From contig JAEYZI010000004.1 in assembly GCA_023428065.1 (NCBI GenBank), forward strand, positions 1-64,000: a stretch of DNA of 64,000 nt, given 5' to 3'. The stretch comes from Actinomycetes bacterium (GTDB lineage: Bacteria > Actinomycetota > Actinomycetes > Actinomycetales > Microbacteriaceae). This document shows, in pieces, positions 32,280 to 41,519 of this stretch. Numbering within the stretch: position 1 is the stretch's first letter; each line of letters starts with the position of its first letter. The position numbers were made by a program, and so were the translations under genes. Below the pieces are notes generated by a model. That model had not been told where the DNA came from and did not search any database. It saw only the letters and a list, made by a program, of their open reading frames with translations.

Positions 32280-33365
32280 TCAGGAGCACGACCGCCTCCG
32301 ACGGGTGAGCATGGCGGCCGCGGTGCCCACCGCGACGAGCCCGAGGCCGCCGATCAGCAGGGTCACGACGCCCGGGGAGTCCGCGCCCGTGCGGGCGAGG
32401 CTGCCGGGGGCGGATGTCGGAGCCGGCGGCGCGGCCGGAGCGTCGGACGGCGTCTCGCCCGGATCCCCGGAGCCCCCCGGCTCCATGTCTGCGGCGACGA
32501 CGGTGTAGTGCAGTACGCGCGTGACGACGTTGCCCGCATCGTCGACGCCGCGCGCGGTCACGGTGTGCTCGCCCGGCTCGTCGGTCGGGAGCCATGCGCC
32601 CTCGTCGAACGCGCACACGTCGACGCCGGAGAGCTCGTCGCCGCACTCGGCGCTCAGCGCACGCTCGAACCACTGGGGGAACACGCCCCCGTCGACGCCC
32701 TCCGGGTAGGAGATGTCGGGGGCGGTGAGGTCGAGGTTCACCCAGTGACGTCGCTGCGTCGAGATGCCCATGTCGCTGTCGTAGGCGATGTACTCGAGCA
32801 GGAAGCGGCCCTCCTCCTCGAACGGCACGGCGGCCTCGGATCCCGGGACGATCTGCCACTCCCCGCCGTCGATGCGGTACCGGATCTCGCGGATCGGCAG
32901 CTCGTCGTCGCGCCACGCGCGGATCGTGGCGGCGAGAGGTGCGTTGTACCAGCCGTTGAACGACGGACGGTTGCCGTCGAAGACCACCTGGATTCCCTGG
33001 ATCTCGGCGACCTGCGCCCACACCTCGAGCGACGCCTCCTTCTCCAGACCCGCCCCGTTGACGCCCGTCACACGGAAGACGTTGGGACCGTCGACGTCGA
33101 GGCGCACGGTGTCGCCCGACGAGTAGCCGTGCGACTCGGTGCAGTTCACGATGCCCGACTCCGGGTCCTCGCACGAGAACTCGAGCGTGAACTCCGCCCC
33201 GAGCTCGTAGACTCCGCCGGGCTCGAGGCCGCCGACCCGCACGACAGGCGGCGTCACGTCGGCGTCGTCGCCCGCGTCGGCCGCGACGGCAGCGGCAGAG
33301 GAGCCGCCGACGAGCGCGAGGCCCACGAGGCCCGCGAGCGCCGTGCGAGGCATCCCGCGCATCAT
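32280..33365 (-). CDS. Secreted Ig-like surface protein with LARTG sorting signal
   Basis: 361 residues. Signal peptide (RTALAGLVGLALVGGSSAAAVAADA), then an Ig-like segment around residues 30-110 (TPPVVRVGGLEPGGVYELG...CEDPESGIVNCTESHGY), a second one near 130-215, and a third near 215-285 (LTAPDISYPEGVDGGVFP, AWLPTDEPGEHTVTARGVDDAGNVV), typical of bacterial Ig-like domains with an even number of Cys for disulfides. A Pro/Ser/Ala-rich stalk (285-320) leads to LARTG at 323-327, a hydrophobic span and RRRR. LAxTG is the motif of class E sortases in actinobacteria. Overlaps the upstream membrane-protein gene by 4 bp, so they form an operon. Confidence 0.85.
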   Translation of the reverse strand: MMRGMPRTALAGLVGLALVGGSSAAAVAADAGDDADVTPPVVRVGGLEPGGVYELGAEFTLEFSCEDPESGIVNCTESHGYSSGDTVRLDVDGPNVFRVTGVNGAGLEKEASLEVWAQVAEIQGIQVVFDGNRPSFNGWYNAPLAATIRAWRDDELPIREIRYRIDGGEWQIVPGSEAAVPFEEEGRFLLEYIAYDSDMGISTQRRHWVNLDLTAPDISYPEGVDGGVFPQWFERALSAECGDELSGVDVCAFDEGAWLPTDEPGEHTVTARGVDDAGNVVTRVLHYTVVAADMEPGGSGDPGETPSDAPAAPPAPTSAPGSLARTGADSPGVVTLLIGGLGLVAVGTAAAMLTRRRRSCS

Positions 33366-33958
33366 GCGGTCACCTCGACCGCTCCGCCGCTCGGACGGAT
33401 CGCGAGGGACAGGCCGTTGGCGATGAGCCCCGCGTAGAGGTACACGATGAACGGCGTCCACGCCGCTTCGGTGTCGCCGAGCAGCAGGACGAGCGGAAGC
33501 ACGACGACGGCCCAGCTCGCGGCGGCGATGGGCAGCACGCGCTGCGGTCCGCGCCAGGTGCCGCGCGCGAGCACGCCGAGCGCCACGAGGTACTGGGCGA
33601 TGAGCGCGGCCATCGTGAACCCCAGTTCGAGGTCCCCGGAGATGAGCGCATCGCGCGTCACGGCGGTCAGCGTGTAGACGACCGTGACGAGGGCGGCGGT
33701 CGCGAACTGCAGACCCAGGAGGGCGCGGGAGGCGGCGCGGGTCAGCCACATCGCCGCGGTCAGCGCGAGCATCGCGAGGGGCACGGCGAGCGCCGACCAC
33801 GACACGAGGTCGAGGGATCCCGGCCAGCGGGGCACGTACATGATCGCGATGGCGGCGTGGGCGCCGACGAGCAGAGCGGACCCGGCTCCGAGGGCGCGGA
33901 TCACGCCGCTCGGCGAGGGCGCGGACAGCGCCGCCGGCGCGGTGGTGGTGGTGGTCAT
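33362..33958 (-). CDS. Six-span membrane protein of unknown function
   Basis: 198 residues with six hydrophobic stretches (about 20-42, 50-70, 78-100, 110-130, 140-160, 168-188), each start and end marked by one or two Arg. An N-terminal poly-Thr (MTTTTTAPAA) is also present on the permease at 47866, a low-complexity feature only. No family recognised. First gene of a two-gene unit with the LARTG protein, divergent from a NarL-type two-component system that probably regulates it. AAGGAAATG lies just before the ATG as ribosome site. Confidence 0.65.
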   Translation of the reverse strand: MTTTTTAPAALSAPSPSGVIRALGAGSALLVGAHAAIAIMYVPRWPGSLDLVSWSALAVPLAMLALTAAMWLTRAASRALLGLQFATAALVTVVYTLTAVTRDALISGDLELGFTMAALIAQYLVALGVLARGTWRGPQRVLPIAAASWAVVVLPLVLLLGDTEAAWTPFIVYLYAGLIANGLSLAIRPSGGAVEVTA

Positions 33959-34016
33959 GTCATTTCCTTGTGTCAGTCGGCCGGCTTCTCCGGCATCTCG
34001 ACACTCCCGGGGGGCC

Positions 34017-34104
34017 GTCCCGGATGCGAAGGGCCCCCGTCATGAACTCGCCCGCGAGGTGTCCCGGTCGATTCGGGACGTTCGTCGCGGGGCGTGTGGG
34101 ACAC
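34017..34104. promoter_or_regulatory. Cluster of GTCCCG/CGGGAC half-sites in divergent region
   Basis: GTCCCG at 34017-34022 and 34061-34066, CGGGAC at 34074-34079 (forming a 19-bp inverted repeat with the second, 7-bp spacer) and GGGACAC at 34098-34104, which is the complement of GTGTCCC at 34059-34065. The region lies between the two-component system and the operon facing it, so these are candidate sites for the response regulator. Confidence 0.45.
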
Positions 34105-34116
34105 CCCTCTGCCACC

Positions 34117-36174
34117 ATGTACCCCATGACCGCCCGCGCCGCCGCCCGTGTGACGGGGATCGTCGGGCTGACCCTGTCGATCGCGTTCCTCGCGGGGGGC
34201 ATCAGCATCGACGTCGCCCTCGCCGGCGTCGGTGCGCACGGACCCGTCGCCCCCGGCTGGTCGGGCCTCTCCCACCTGGCCATGGCGGTCAGCGGAGCGG
34301 TACTGCTGCTGCGCATCTCCTGGCACCCGATCGCCGTCGTGCTCCTGGCCTTCGGCGCGTTCGGCACCTTCGCCGCGCTCGCCTCCGCCTGGGTGGGGCT
34401 CGCGCTCGTCCTCTGGCCGGGCGCGCCCTTGGGCGAGGCCGCCCTCGTCGTCAACCAGCGGCTCTTCGACGCCGCGCGGCTCGCCGTGCCTCTCGTCCTG
34501 GTGCTCTTTCCGGACGGCCGGCTCCCGACCCGACGCGTGCTGCGCGTGCCCGCCATCGCGAGCATCGCCCTCGGGATCGCGCCCATCGTCGGCACCCTGC
34601 TGAAGCCCTGGGAGGTGCTCGCGGCGACCGACGGCGCCCCCGACCCGAGCGTGCGTCCGTGGTATCGGCCGGGCTGGGGCCTGCCCCTCGACCCCGCGCT
34701 CTGGACGGCGATCGACCGCGTGCTCGACGTGTGCGGTACGGCGGCACCCGTGATCGCGGTCGGCGTGCTCATCGGGCGGCGCTTCGGCGCGAACGAGGAG
34801 CTGCGCCGCCAGCTCCGGTGGATCGCGTGGGCGGGAGCGCTCTTCATCGTCGTGCTCGTGGCCGTGCCCTTCGCCCTCGACTGGACGCTCTGGTCGATCT
34901 CGATCATCGCCGCCGTGACGACGATGTGCATCGCCGTCTCGATCGCGGTCATGCGCTACCGCCTCGAGAGCATCGACCGCCTCATCGGGTGGACGATCCT
35001 CTACGGCGTGCTCGTCGTCGCGGTCGTGCTGCTCGACATCATGCTGCTCGCGATCGTGGGCGGGGTCCTCGGCGAGAACACCACGGCCCTCGTCGCGGCG
35101 ATCGTCGTGCTCATCGCGTTCGCCCCGCTGCGTGAGCCCATGCTCGCGTGGATCTCGCGCGTCGTCTACGGCCGCCGAGGAGACCCGTACGGCGTCGTCG
35201 CGGGGCTCGCCGACAGCCTCGAGCACTCCGACGACGCCGACGACCAGCTCGACCACGTCGTGCGCTCCGTCGCCCGCGCATTCGCGACACCCTACGCGGC
35301 CGTGCGGGTCGACCAGCCCGACGGCACGCGCCTGACCGCGACCCACGGGACGCCCCGCCCCGACGCGGTCGTCATGCCGCTCAGCTACCGTGGCGAGACG
35401 ATCGGCGAGCTCGAGATGGCACCCGCGCGCCGCACGCGGCTGTCGCGCCGCGACGAGCGCCTGCTCGCCGACGTCGTGCGCCAAGCGGCGGCCGCCGTGC
35501 GCGCCACCGTGCTCAACGCCGAGCTGCAGCACAGCCGCGAGGAGCTCGTGCTCGCGCGCGAGGAGGAGCGCAGCCGACTCCGCCGCGACGTGCACGACGG
35601 ACTCGGGCCCGCCCTCGCAGCCGTCAAGGTGCGCATCGACGCCGCGCGCAACGTGGCCGCCTCCGACCCCGAGAAGGCCGACCGCATCCTCGAGATCGCC
35701 TCGCGCACCGTGACGGATGCCGTGGGCGACATCCGCCGGATCGTGCACGACCTGCGACCCCCCACGCTCGACGACCTCGGCCTCCGGAGCGCCCTCGAGC
35801 GCGTCTGCGACTCGTGGGAGGCGACGGGCCCCGCGGTGACGCTCGACTACACCCTCGAGGGGACGCCGCCGCCCGCGATCGAGGTGGCCGTCTACCGCAT
35901 CGCGAGCGAGGCGGTCAACAACGCGCGGCGCCACGCGGCGGCGCGCGCCGTGCGCGTCGCCGTCTCGGAGACGGACCGCGCGATCGTGGTCGAGGTGTCG
36001 GACGACGGCGCGGGGATCGACCCGACCGCGCCGCGCGGCGTCGGACTGCGGTCGATGCGCGAACGCGCCAACGAACTCGGCGGCGAACTCGCCGTCTCGA
36101 GCGGCAGGGAGGGCACCACGCTTCGTGCGACCCTCCCCCTGCCGCGCGTCGCGAAGGAGGCGACCCATGTCTGA
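34117..36174 (+). CDS. NarL-type sensor histidine kinase with membrane and GAF-like domains
   Basis: 685 residues. Residues 1-340 hold about nine hydrophobic spans; 380-470 resemble a GAF domain (HVVRSVARAFATPYAAVRVDQPDGT); then HisKA_3 (EERSRLRRDVHDGLGPALAAVKVRIDAA, phospho-acceptor H493) and HATPase_c (EVAVYRIASEAVNNARRHA, VVEVSDDGAGIDP, GVGLRSMRERANELGGELAV). It phosphorylates the regulator encoded downstream, whose gene overlaps by 8 bp. The ligand of the membrane domain is unknown. Start ATG 34117; ATG 34126 three codons on is equally possible, with no clear ribosome site for either. Confidence 0.93.
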   Translation: MYPMTARAAARVTGIVGLTLSIAFLAGGISIDVALAGVGAHGPVAPGWSGLSHLAMAVSGAVLLLRISWHPIAVVLLAFGAFGTFAALASAWVGLALVLWPGAPLGEAALVVNQRLFDAARLAVPLVLVLFPDGRLPTRRVLRVPAIASIALGIAPIVGTLLKPWEVLAATDGAPDPSVRPWYRPGWGLPLDPALWTAIDRVLDVCGTAAPVIAVGVLIGRRFGANEELRRQLRWIAWAGALFIVVLVAVPFALDWTLWSISIIAAVTTMCIAVSIAVMRYRLESIDRLIGWTILYGVLVVAVVLLDIMLLAIVGGVLGENTTALVAAIVVLIAFAPLREPMLAWISRVVYGRRGDPYGVVAGLADSLEHSDDADDQLDHVVRSVARAFATPYAAVRVDQPDGTRLTATHGTPRPDAVVMPLSYRGETIGELEMAPARRTRLSRRDERLLADVVRQAAAAVRATVLNAELQHSREELVLAREEERSRLRRDVHDGLGPALAAVKVRIDAARNVAASDPEKADRILEIASRTVTDAVGDIRRIVHDLRPPTLDDLGLRSALERVCDSWEATGPAVTLDYTLEGTPPPAIEVAVYRIASEAVNNARRHAAARAVRVAVSETDRAIVVEVSDDGAGIDPTAPRGVGLRSMRERANELGGELAVSSGREGTTLRATLPLPRVAKEATHV

Positions 36175-36847
36175 CACCGAGACCACCCGCACGCCCGCGC
36201 AGCGCGTGCGCATCCTCCTCGTCGACGACCATCCGATCTACCGCGACGGTCTCGAGCTGCTGCTCGGCTCCATCCCCGGGTTCGAGGTCGTCGCCGCGGT
36301 CGGCGACGGCGCCGAGGCGATCACGGCGGCGAGCGAGCACCGGCCCGACGTCATCGTCATGGACATCCAGATGCCCGTCATGGACGGCATCGAGGCCACC
36401 AAGCGCATCGTCGCGGAGGACGGCTCGGCGGGCATCATCGTGCTCACGATGTCGGAGGACGACGAGTCGGTCTTCCAGGCGATGCGCGCGGGCGCCCGCG
36501 GCTACCTGCTCAAGGCCGCGAGCCAGGAGGACATCGCGCAGGCGATCCGCTCCGTCGCGGGCGGCGGCGTCATCTTCGGCGCGAGCCTCGCGTCGCGCAT
36601 CGGCGAGTTCTTCGCGCGCGCCTCGGCGCCCGCATCCGCGACGCCGTTCCCCCAGCTCACCCCGCGCGAGCGCGAGATCCTCGACCTCATCGCCGCGGGG
36701 CGCACCAACCCCCAGATCGCGCAGGCGCTCTTCCTGTCGCCGAAGACGGTGCGCAACCACGTCTCGATGATCTTCACGAAGCTCCACGTGGACGATCGCG
36801 GCGGCGCGGTCGTCGTGGCGCGCGAGGCGGGGCTCGGCAAGCTCTGA
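36167..36847 (+). CDS. NarL/FixJ-family response regulator
   Basis: 226 residues. Receiver domain with RILLVDDHPIYRDGLELLLGS, phospho-acceptor D66 in VIVMDIQMPVMDG, VLTMSEDDESVF and GYLLKAA; LuxR-type HTH at about 160-215 (LTPREREILDLIAAGRTNPQIAQALFLSPKTVRNHVSMIFTKLHV). Starts inside the kinase gene (8-bp overlap), so the two proteins are made together. Probable targets are its own operon and the divergent membrane/surface-protein operon. Confidence 0.95.
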   Translation: MSDTETTRTPAQRVRILLVDDHPIYRDGLELLLGSIPGFEVVAAVGDGAEAITAASEHRPDVIVMDIQMPVMDGIEATKRIVAEDGSAGIIVLTMSEDDESVFQAMRAGARGYLLKAASQEDIAQAIRSVAGGGVIFGASLASRIGEFFARASAPASATPFPQLTPREREILDLIAAGRTNPQIAQALFLSPKTVRNHVSMIFTKLHVDDRGGAVVVAREAGLGKL

Positions 36848-36882
36848 CCCGAGCGCCGGTCCTCGTACGGGCGCCCGGCTGT

Positions 36883-36888
36883 TAACCT
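36883..36888 (+). promoter_or_regulatory. Leaderless -10 box of the DNA methyltransferase gene
   Basis: TAACCT, 6 nt before the ATG at 36895. Confidence 0.65.
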
Positions 36889-36894
36889 CGGCCC

Positions 36895-37806
36895 ATGGCC
36901 GCCGCCGACAGCTGGGGACCGGGATCGTGGGATGCAGCGAGCCCGGACACCGTCGTGCTCGGCGACAACCTCGAGGTCGCCCGCGAGCTGCCCGACGGCT
37001 CCTTCCGCCTCGTCTACCTCGACCCGCCGTTCAACACGGGCCGCACACAGCGGCACCGCGCGGTGCAGACCGTGCGCGACCCGGAGGGCGACCGCGCGGG
37101 CTTCGGCGGCGAACGCTACCGCACGGTCGTGCGGTCGCTCTACGGCTACGACGACCGCTTCGAGGACTACTGGGCGTTCCTCGAGCCACGGCTCGGCGAG
37201 GCGTGGCGGCTGCTCGACGAGCGCGGCACGCTCTACCTGCACCTCGACTACCGCGAGGCGCACTACGCGAAGGTCGCGCTCGACGCGCTGTTCGGGCGCG
37301 AGTGCTTCCTCAACGAGCTCATCTGGGCCTACGACTACGGCGGCAAGTCCAACCGCCGGTGGCCGGCCAAGCACGACACGATCCTCGTCTACGTCAAGGA
37401 CCCCGCGAAGTACCACTTCGACAACGCCGCCGTCGACCGCGAGCCCTACATGGCCCCCGGGCTCGTGACGCCCGAGAAGGTCGAGCGCGGCAAGCTCCCG
37501 ACCGACGTGTGGTGGCACACGATCGTCGCGACGGGCGGCGCGGAGCGCACGGGCTACCCCACCCAGAAACCCGAGGGCATCCTGCGCCGCATCGTGCAGG
37601 CCTCGAGCGCGCCGGGCGACGCGGTGCTCGACCTCTTCGCGGGGTCGGGCACGACGGGGGCCGTCGCCTCCGCGCTCGGGCGTCGCTTCCTGCTCGTCGA
37701 CGCGAACCCGGATGCGGTAGCCGTCATGCGCACGCGACTGCTCGGCGCGCGGTTCCTGCGTGCCGAGCCCGCGGCATCCGCGCAGTCCGCCGCGGGAGCG
37801 GTGTAG
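36895..37806 (+). CDS. Orphan DNA methyltransferase, beta class (N6-adenine or N4-cytosine)
   Basis: 303 residues. The catalytic motif IV comes first (YLDPPFNTGR, D43-P44-P45-F46) and the SAM-binding motif I last (GDAVLDLFAGSGTTGAVASALGRRFLLVDANPDA, from about 246), the permuted order of beta-class enzymes. TQKPEGILRRIV is motif X-like. It methylates adenine-N6 or cytosine-N4 in a short DNA site that cannot be read from the protein. No restriction endonuclease gene lies nearby: upstream is a two-component system, downstream a MetE-like gene. So it is probably a solitary, epigenetic-type methyltransferase, or its partner was lost. Confidence 0.92.
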   Translation: MAAADSWGPGSWDAASPDTVVLGDNLEVARELPDGSFRLVYLDPPFNTGRTQRHRAVQTVRDPEGDRAGFGGERYRTVVRSLYGYDDRFEDYWAFLEPRLGEAWRLLDERGTLYLHLDYREAHYAKVALDALFGRECFLNELIWAYDYGGKSNRRWPAKHDTILVYVKDPAKYHFDNAAVDREPYMAPGLVTPEKVERGKLPTDVWWHTIVATGGAERTGYPTQKPEGILRRIVQASSAPGDAVLDLFAGSGTTGAVASALGRRFLLVDANPDAVAVMRTRLLGARFLRAEPAASAQSAAGAV

Positions 37807-37810
37807 CGCG

Positions 37811-37903
37811 GCGTCATCGATGTGACAGCCGACGCGGTCGAGGCGCAGGATGGAGGCACCGCAGAGCATCCAGCGAAGCCTCGCGTCCGGGCCCAAACCG
37901 GAC
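37811..37903 (+). ncRNA. Structured 5' leader of the MetE-like gene (candidate riboswitch or attenuator)
   Basis: Three stems are drawn from sequence. P1: GCGTC (37811-37815) with GACGC (37831-37835). P2: GAGGC (37840-37844) with GCCTC (37878-37882), continued by GC-A-GGATG (37845-37852) with CATCC-A-GC (37867-37874), 14-nt loop. P3: GTCCGG (37885-37890) with CCGGAC (37898-37903), loop GCCCAAA. No T-run follows, so they are not a simple terminator. An AAAAGGAG ribosome site and the ATG follow 40-57 nt later. I could not match it to a known SAM, SAH or cobalamin consensus. Confidence 0.45.
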
Positions 37904-37959
37904 ACCGCCTGCGATTCCCCACCGACACGGCATCGGCCGCACACGAAAAGGAGTCGCTC

Positions 37960-39174
37960 ATGACCGGGCGCATCGAGACCACGACCGCAGGCAGCCTTCC
38001 CCGCACGCCCGAGCTCATCGCCGCCAACCGCGCCCGCACCTTCGCCGACGACGGCTTCACCCTGCTGCGCACCCCCGAGTTCGACGCGCTCGTCGCCGAC
38101 GCCGTGGGCGGGCTCGTGGCACGCCAGAAGGAGGTCGGCCTCACCCACGTGGGCGACGGCGAGTTCGGCAAGGCCATGTCGAGCGCTGTCGACTACGGCG
38201 CGTGGTGGTCGTACTCGTTCCAGCGCGTCGCGGGCCTCTCGCTCACCGAGGAGAACGCCCTCAACCAGCAGCCCGTGCGGTCCGAGCCCGGGCACATCCG
38301 CCTCACCGCGTTCACCGACCGCCGCGACCGCCACGCGTTCGCCGAGGCATATGCGGACGCCGAGACGATCCCCACGGGACGCGTCGCCACCCCGTTCCCG
38401 AGCGCGACGGGCCCGCTGAGCTACCGCGGCCAGGACGCGGTCGCCGCCGACGTCGCGAACCTCACGGCCGCCCTCGCGGCGAACGGGCTGCAGACGGGCT
38501 TCATCACGAGCATCGCGCCCGGTTCGGCCGCGCGCGTGCTCAACCAGCACTACCCCACCGAGAAGGACTACGTGTGGGCGTGGGCCGAGGCGCTGCGCGA
38601 GGAGTACCGCGCGATCATCGACGCCGGCCTCGTGCTGCAGATCGACGACCCGTCGCTCGCCGAGAACTGGGACCAGATCAACCCCGAGCCGAGCGTCGAG
38701 GACTACCGCGCGTTCTCACGGGAGAACATCGAGGCGCTCAACTGGGCGCTGCGTGACCTGCCGCAGGACCGCATCCGCTACCACCTGTGTTGGGGCAGCT
38801 GGCACGGCCCCCACACGACCGACCTCGAGTTCCGCCACATCATCGACCTCATGCTGTCGGTGAACGCGGGCGCCTACTCGTTCGAGGCGGCCAACGCGCG
38901 GCACGAGCACGAGTGGAAGCTCTGGCGCGACGTCGAACTGCCCGCGGGCAAGAAGATCCTGCCCGGTGTCGTCGGGCACTCCACGAACGTCGTCGAGCAC
39001 CCCGAGCTCGTCGCCGACCGCATCGAGGCGTTCGCGTCGCTCGTGGGCCCCGAGAACGTCATCGCGTCGACGGATTGCGGCCTCGGTGGCCGTGTGCACC
39101 CGCAGATCGCGTGGGCGAAGCTCGAGGCGCTCACCGAGGGCGCCCGCATCGCCTCCGACCGCCTCTTCGGCTGA
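37960..39174 (+). CDS. Cobalamin-independent methionine synthase II-like (MetE C-domain family) protein
   Basis: 404 residues, equal to the C-terminal catalytic barrel of MetE alone. TTTAGSLPRTPELIAA starts the family; zinc ligands are expected at YHLCWGSWHG (His-x-Cys) and ASTDCGLGG (Cys), with a Glu in FEAANARHEHEW. Such single-domain proteins transfer methyl groups from a donor to a thiol; whether it makes methionine from methyl-folate or uses another methylated compound is open, since the N-terminal domain of true MetE is missing. Start ATG 37960 has AAAAGGAG upstream; the longer frame is the leader. Confidence 0.85.
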   Translation: MTGRIETTTAGSLPRTPELIAANRARTFADDGFTLLRTPEFDALVADAVGGLVARQKEVGLTHVGDGEFGKAMSSAVDYGAWWSYSFQRVAGLSLTEENALNQQPVRSEPGHIRLTAFTDRRDRHAFAEAYADAETIPTGRVATPFPSATGPLSYRGQDAVAADVANLTAALAANGLQTGFITSIAPGSAARVLNQHYPTEKDYVWAWAEALREEYRAIIDAGLVLQIDDPSLAENWDQINPEPSVEDYRAFSRENIEALNWALRDLPQDRIRYHLCWGSWHGPHTTDLEFRHIIDLMLSVNAGAYSFEAANARHEHEWKLWRDVELPAGKKILPGVVGHSTNVVEHPELVADRIEAFASLVGPENVIASTDCGLGGRVHPQIAWAKLEALTEGARIASDRLFG

Positions 39175-39207
39175 GTCGCGGCGAGCGCCGTCCCGCGGCG
39201 GCGTCGA

Positions 39208-39213
39208 TACGCT
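39208..39213 (+). promoter_or_regulatory. Leaderless -10 box of the HAD-IIA gene
   Basis: TACGCT, 6 nt before the ATG at 39220. Confidence 0.6.
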
Positions 39214-39219
39214 GAGGGC

Positions 39220-40005
<786 letters not shown>

Positions 40006-40020
40006 GCGGATCCCGCCGGG

Positions 40021-41508
40021 TCAGGCGGCGGGCGCCTGCGTGACCGCGACGGACCCCGTGAGCGGGTCGCCCGAGGAGCGCGTCACGAAGCAGAAGTAGC
40101 TGCGGTCGCCCGCGGCCCACTGCTCCGCATCCGCCGGGTACGTGCCCTCCACCTGCAGGTCGCTGTACTGGCCTGCGGCGGCGAGGTCGACGACCCCTGC
40201 CGCGCGGCACAGCTGCTGCACCTGGGTGTCGAGCGCCTCGGCGCCCGGGTACGGCTCGTCCGTCGCGCCCTCGGCGGCCGGCGGGAGGGTGCCGCGGGAG
40301 GCGAGCTGCGCGGGGTGCTCGTCGGCGCAGTCGACGACGGTGAACTGAGCGGACCAGGCGCCGTCGTAGGGGTCCAGGCACTCACCGCCGAGGAGCTCGT
40401 TCCACAACCACACGCCCGGCTCGACGGGCCCGGCGGGGAGCGCCGTGGCGCTCGGGCTGGGGGCCGGGCTCGACGATGCGCTCGGGGTCGGCGTGGGCGC
40501 GGGCGCCGCGATCGCCCCGAGGCGCGTACCCAGCAGGAAGAGCGCGAAGAGTGCGAGGAGCGCGACGAGTCCACCCGCGACGGCGAGGAGGATCTTCTGC
40601 GTGCGGCTGATCTCGCCCTTGCCGGCGGCGCGCGTGCCGGCCTCCGCCGCCTCCGGCTGTTCGGTCCCCTCGGGCTTGCGCGCGAACGGCGACTGGGAGG
40701 GGCCCGGCTCTGCCGCGTAGTCGCGGAAGTTGTCCTCGCCGAAGAGGGCCTCGAGTGCCGACGTCGTCGACGCGTCGTGGGCGATCGCCGCCGAGCCGAG
40801 CATCTCGGTGTTCGCGAGGTCGGTCGCCGCCTCGGGCGGGATGGAGGCCTGGGGGGCGACGGGGGCGGCCGCGACCGGCGGAGGAACGGTGTCCATCATC
40901 TGCGTCGGCTGCTCCCACGACGCCGTGGGGCGGTCGACCGCGGGTCGCGGCGGCTCGCTCGGAGGCGGTGGCATCGTGGGAGGCGTCCAAGCGCCCGTCG
41001 CCGCCGGGGGCGCGGTCGGACCCGGGGTGGGCGGCTCGACGAGCGGGGGAGGCACCGCGACGGCCGGTGTCGACATCGCCGGCACGGGCGGCGTGGGCGG
41101 CGGCACGGGCGCACCGGACTGCGGAGGCACACCGGTCTGCGGCGGCACGGCGGACCCCGCTCCCGGCATCCACGCGGGCGTGAGGGGCGACGCGGGCGCG
41201 GCCGGCTGAGGCGGCGCGGCAGGCGCAGGCGGCGCGGCAGGCGCGGGCGGCGTCACGGGCGCGTCCGACGCACCCGGCTTCAGCCCCCAGGCGAAGCCCG
41301 ACCCGGACCCCGGCTCGCCCGAGGTCGGTGCCGGGGGTGTCGAGGCCGCGGGCGGCGCAGGCGGAGCGGCCGCAGGCGGTGCCGTCGCGGGGGGAACCGG
41401 CGCGGGCGCAGGGGGAGAGGTCGGTTCGGATTCTGGCGCGTCGAACTGCGCCGCGAGCCAGTCGCTCGCGGACCGCTCGGCGTCGTCGTCTCGGGGTCGG
41501 TCGTTCAT
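40021..41508 (-). CDS. Pro-rich membrane protein with septum-formation-like C-terminal domain
   Basis: 495 residues. Residues about 25-230 are low-complexity Pro/Ala/Thr (many PPAP, PPxP runs), predicted disordered and cytoplasmic. One span near 305-330 (ILLAVAGGLVALLALFALFLLGT). A short Pro/Ser linker then precedes an outside domain with GGECLDPYDGAWSAQFTVVDCADEHPAQ, QLCRAAG and YFCFVTR, the four-Cys pattern of the septum formation / DUF4190-associated domain found in actinobacteria. The role in division is inferred from the family name only. The start codon is 11 nt after the pyrE stop, so pyrE and this gene are probably one mRNA. Confidence 0.8.
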   Translation of the reverse strand: MNDRPRDDDAERSASDWLAAQFDAPESEPTSPPAPAPVPPATAPPAAAPPAPPAASTPPAPTSGEPGSGSGFAWGLKPGASDAPVTPPAPAAPPAPAAPPQPAAPASPLTPAWMPGAGSAVPPQTGVPPQSGAPVPPPTPPVPAMSTPAVAVPPPLVEPPTPGPTAPPAATGAWTPPTMPPPPSEPPRPAVDRPTASWEQPTQMMDTVPPPVAAAPVAPQASIPPEAATDLANTEMLGSAAIAHDASTTSALEALFGEDNFRDYAAEPGPSQSPFARKPEGTEQPEAAEAGTRAAGKGEISRTQKILLAVAGGLVALLALFALFLLGTRLGAIAAPAPTPTPSASSSPAPSPSATALPAGPVEPGVWLWNELLGGECLDPYDGAWSAQFTVVDCADEHPAQLASRGTLPPAAEGATDEPYPGAEALDTQVQQLCRAAGVVDLAAAGQYSDLQVEGTYPADAEQWAAGDRSYFCFVTRSSGDPLTGSVAVTQAPAA

Positions 41509-41519
41509 GGTCGGATGCG

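Noticed and set aside
37811..37903. SAM-I, SAM-IV or SAH riboswitch call for the MetE-like leader
   Set aside because: I could draw stems but not the conserved core sequences or pseudoknot of those classes, so no class is assigned.
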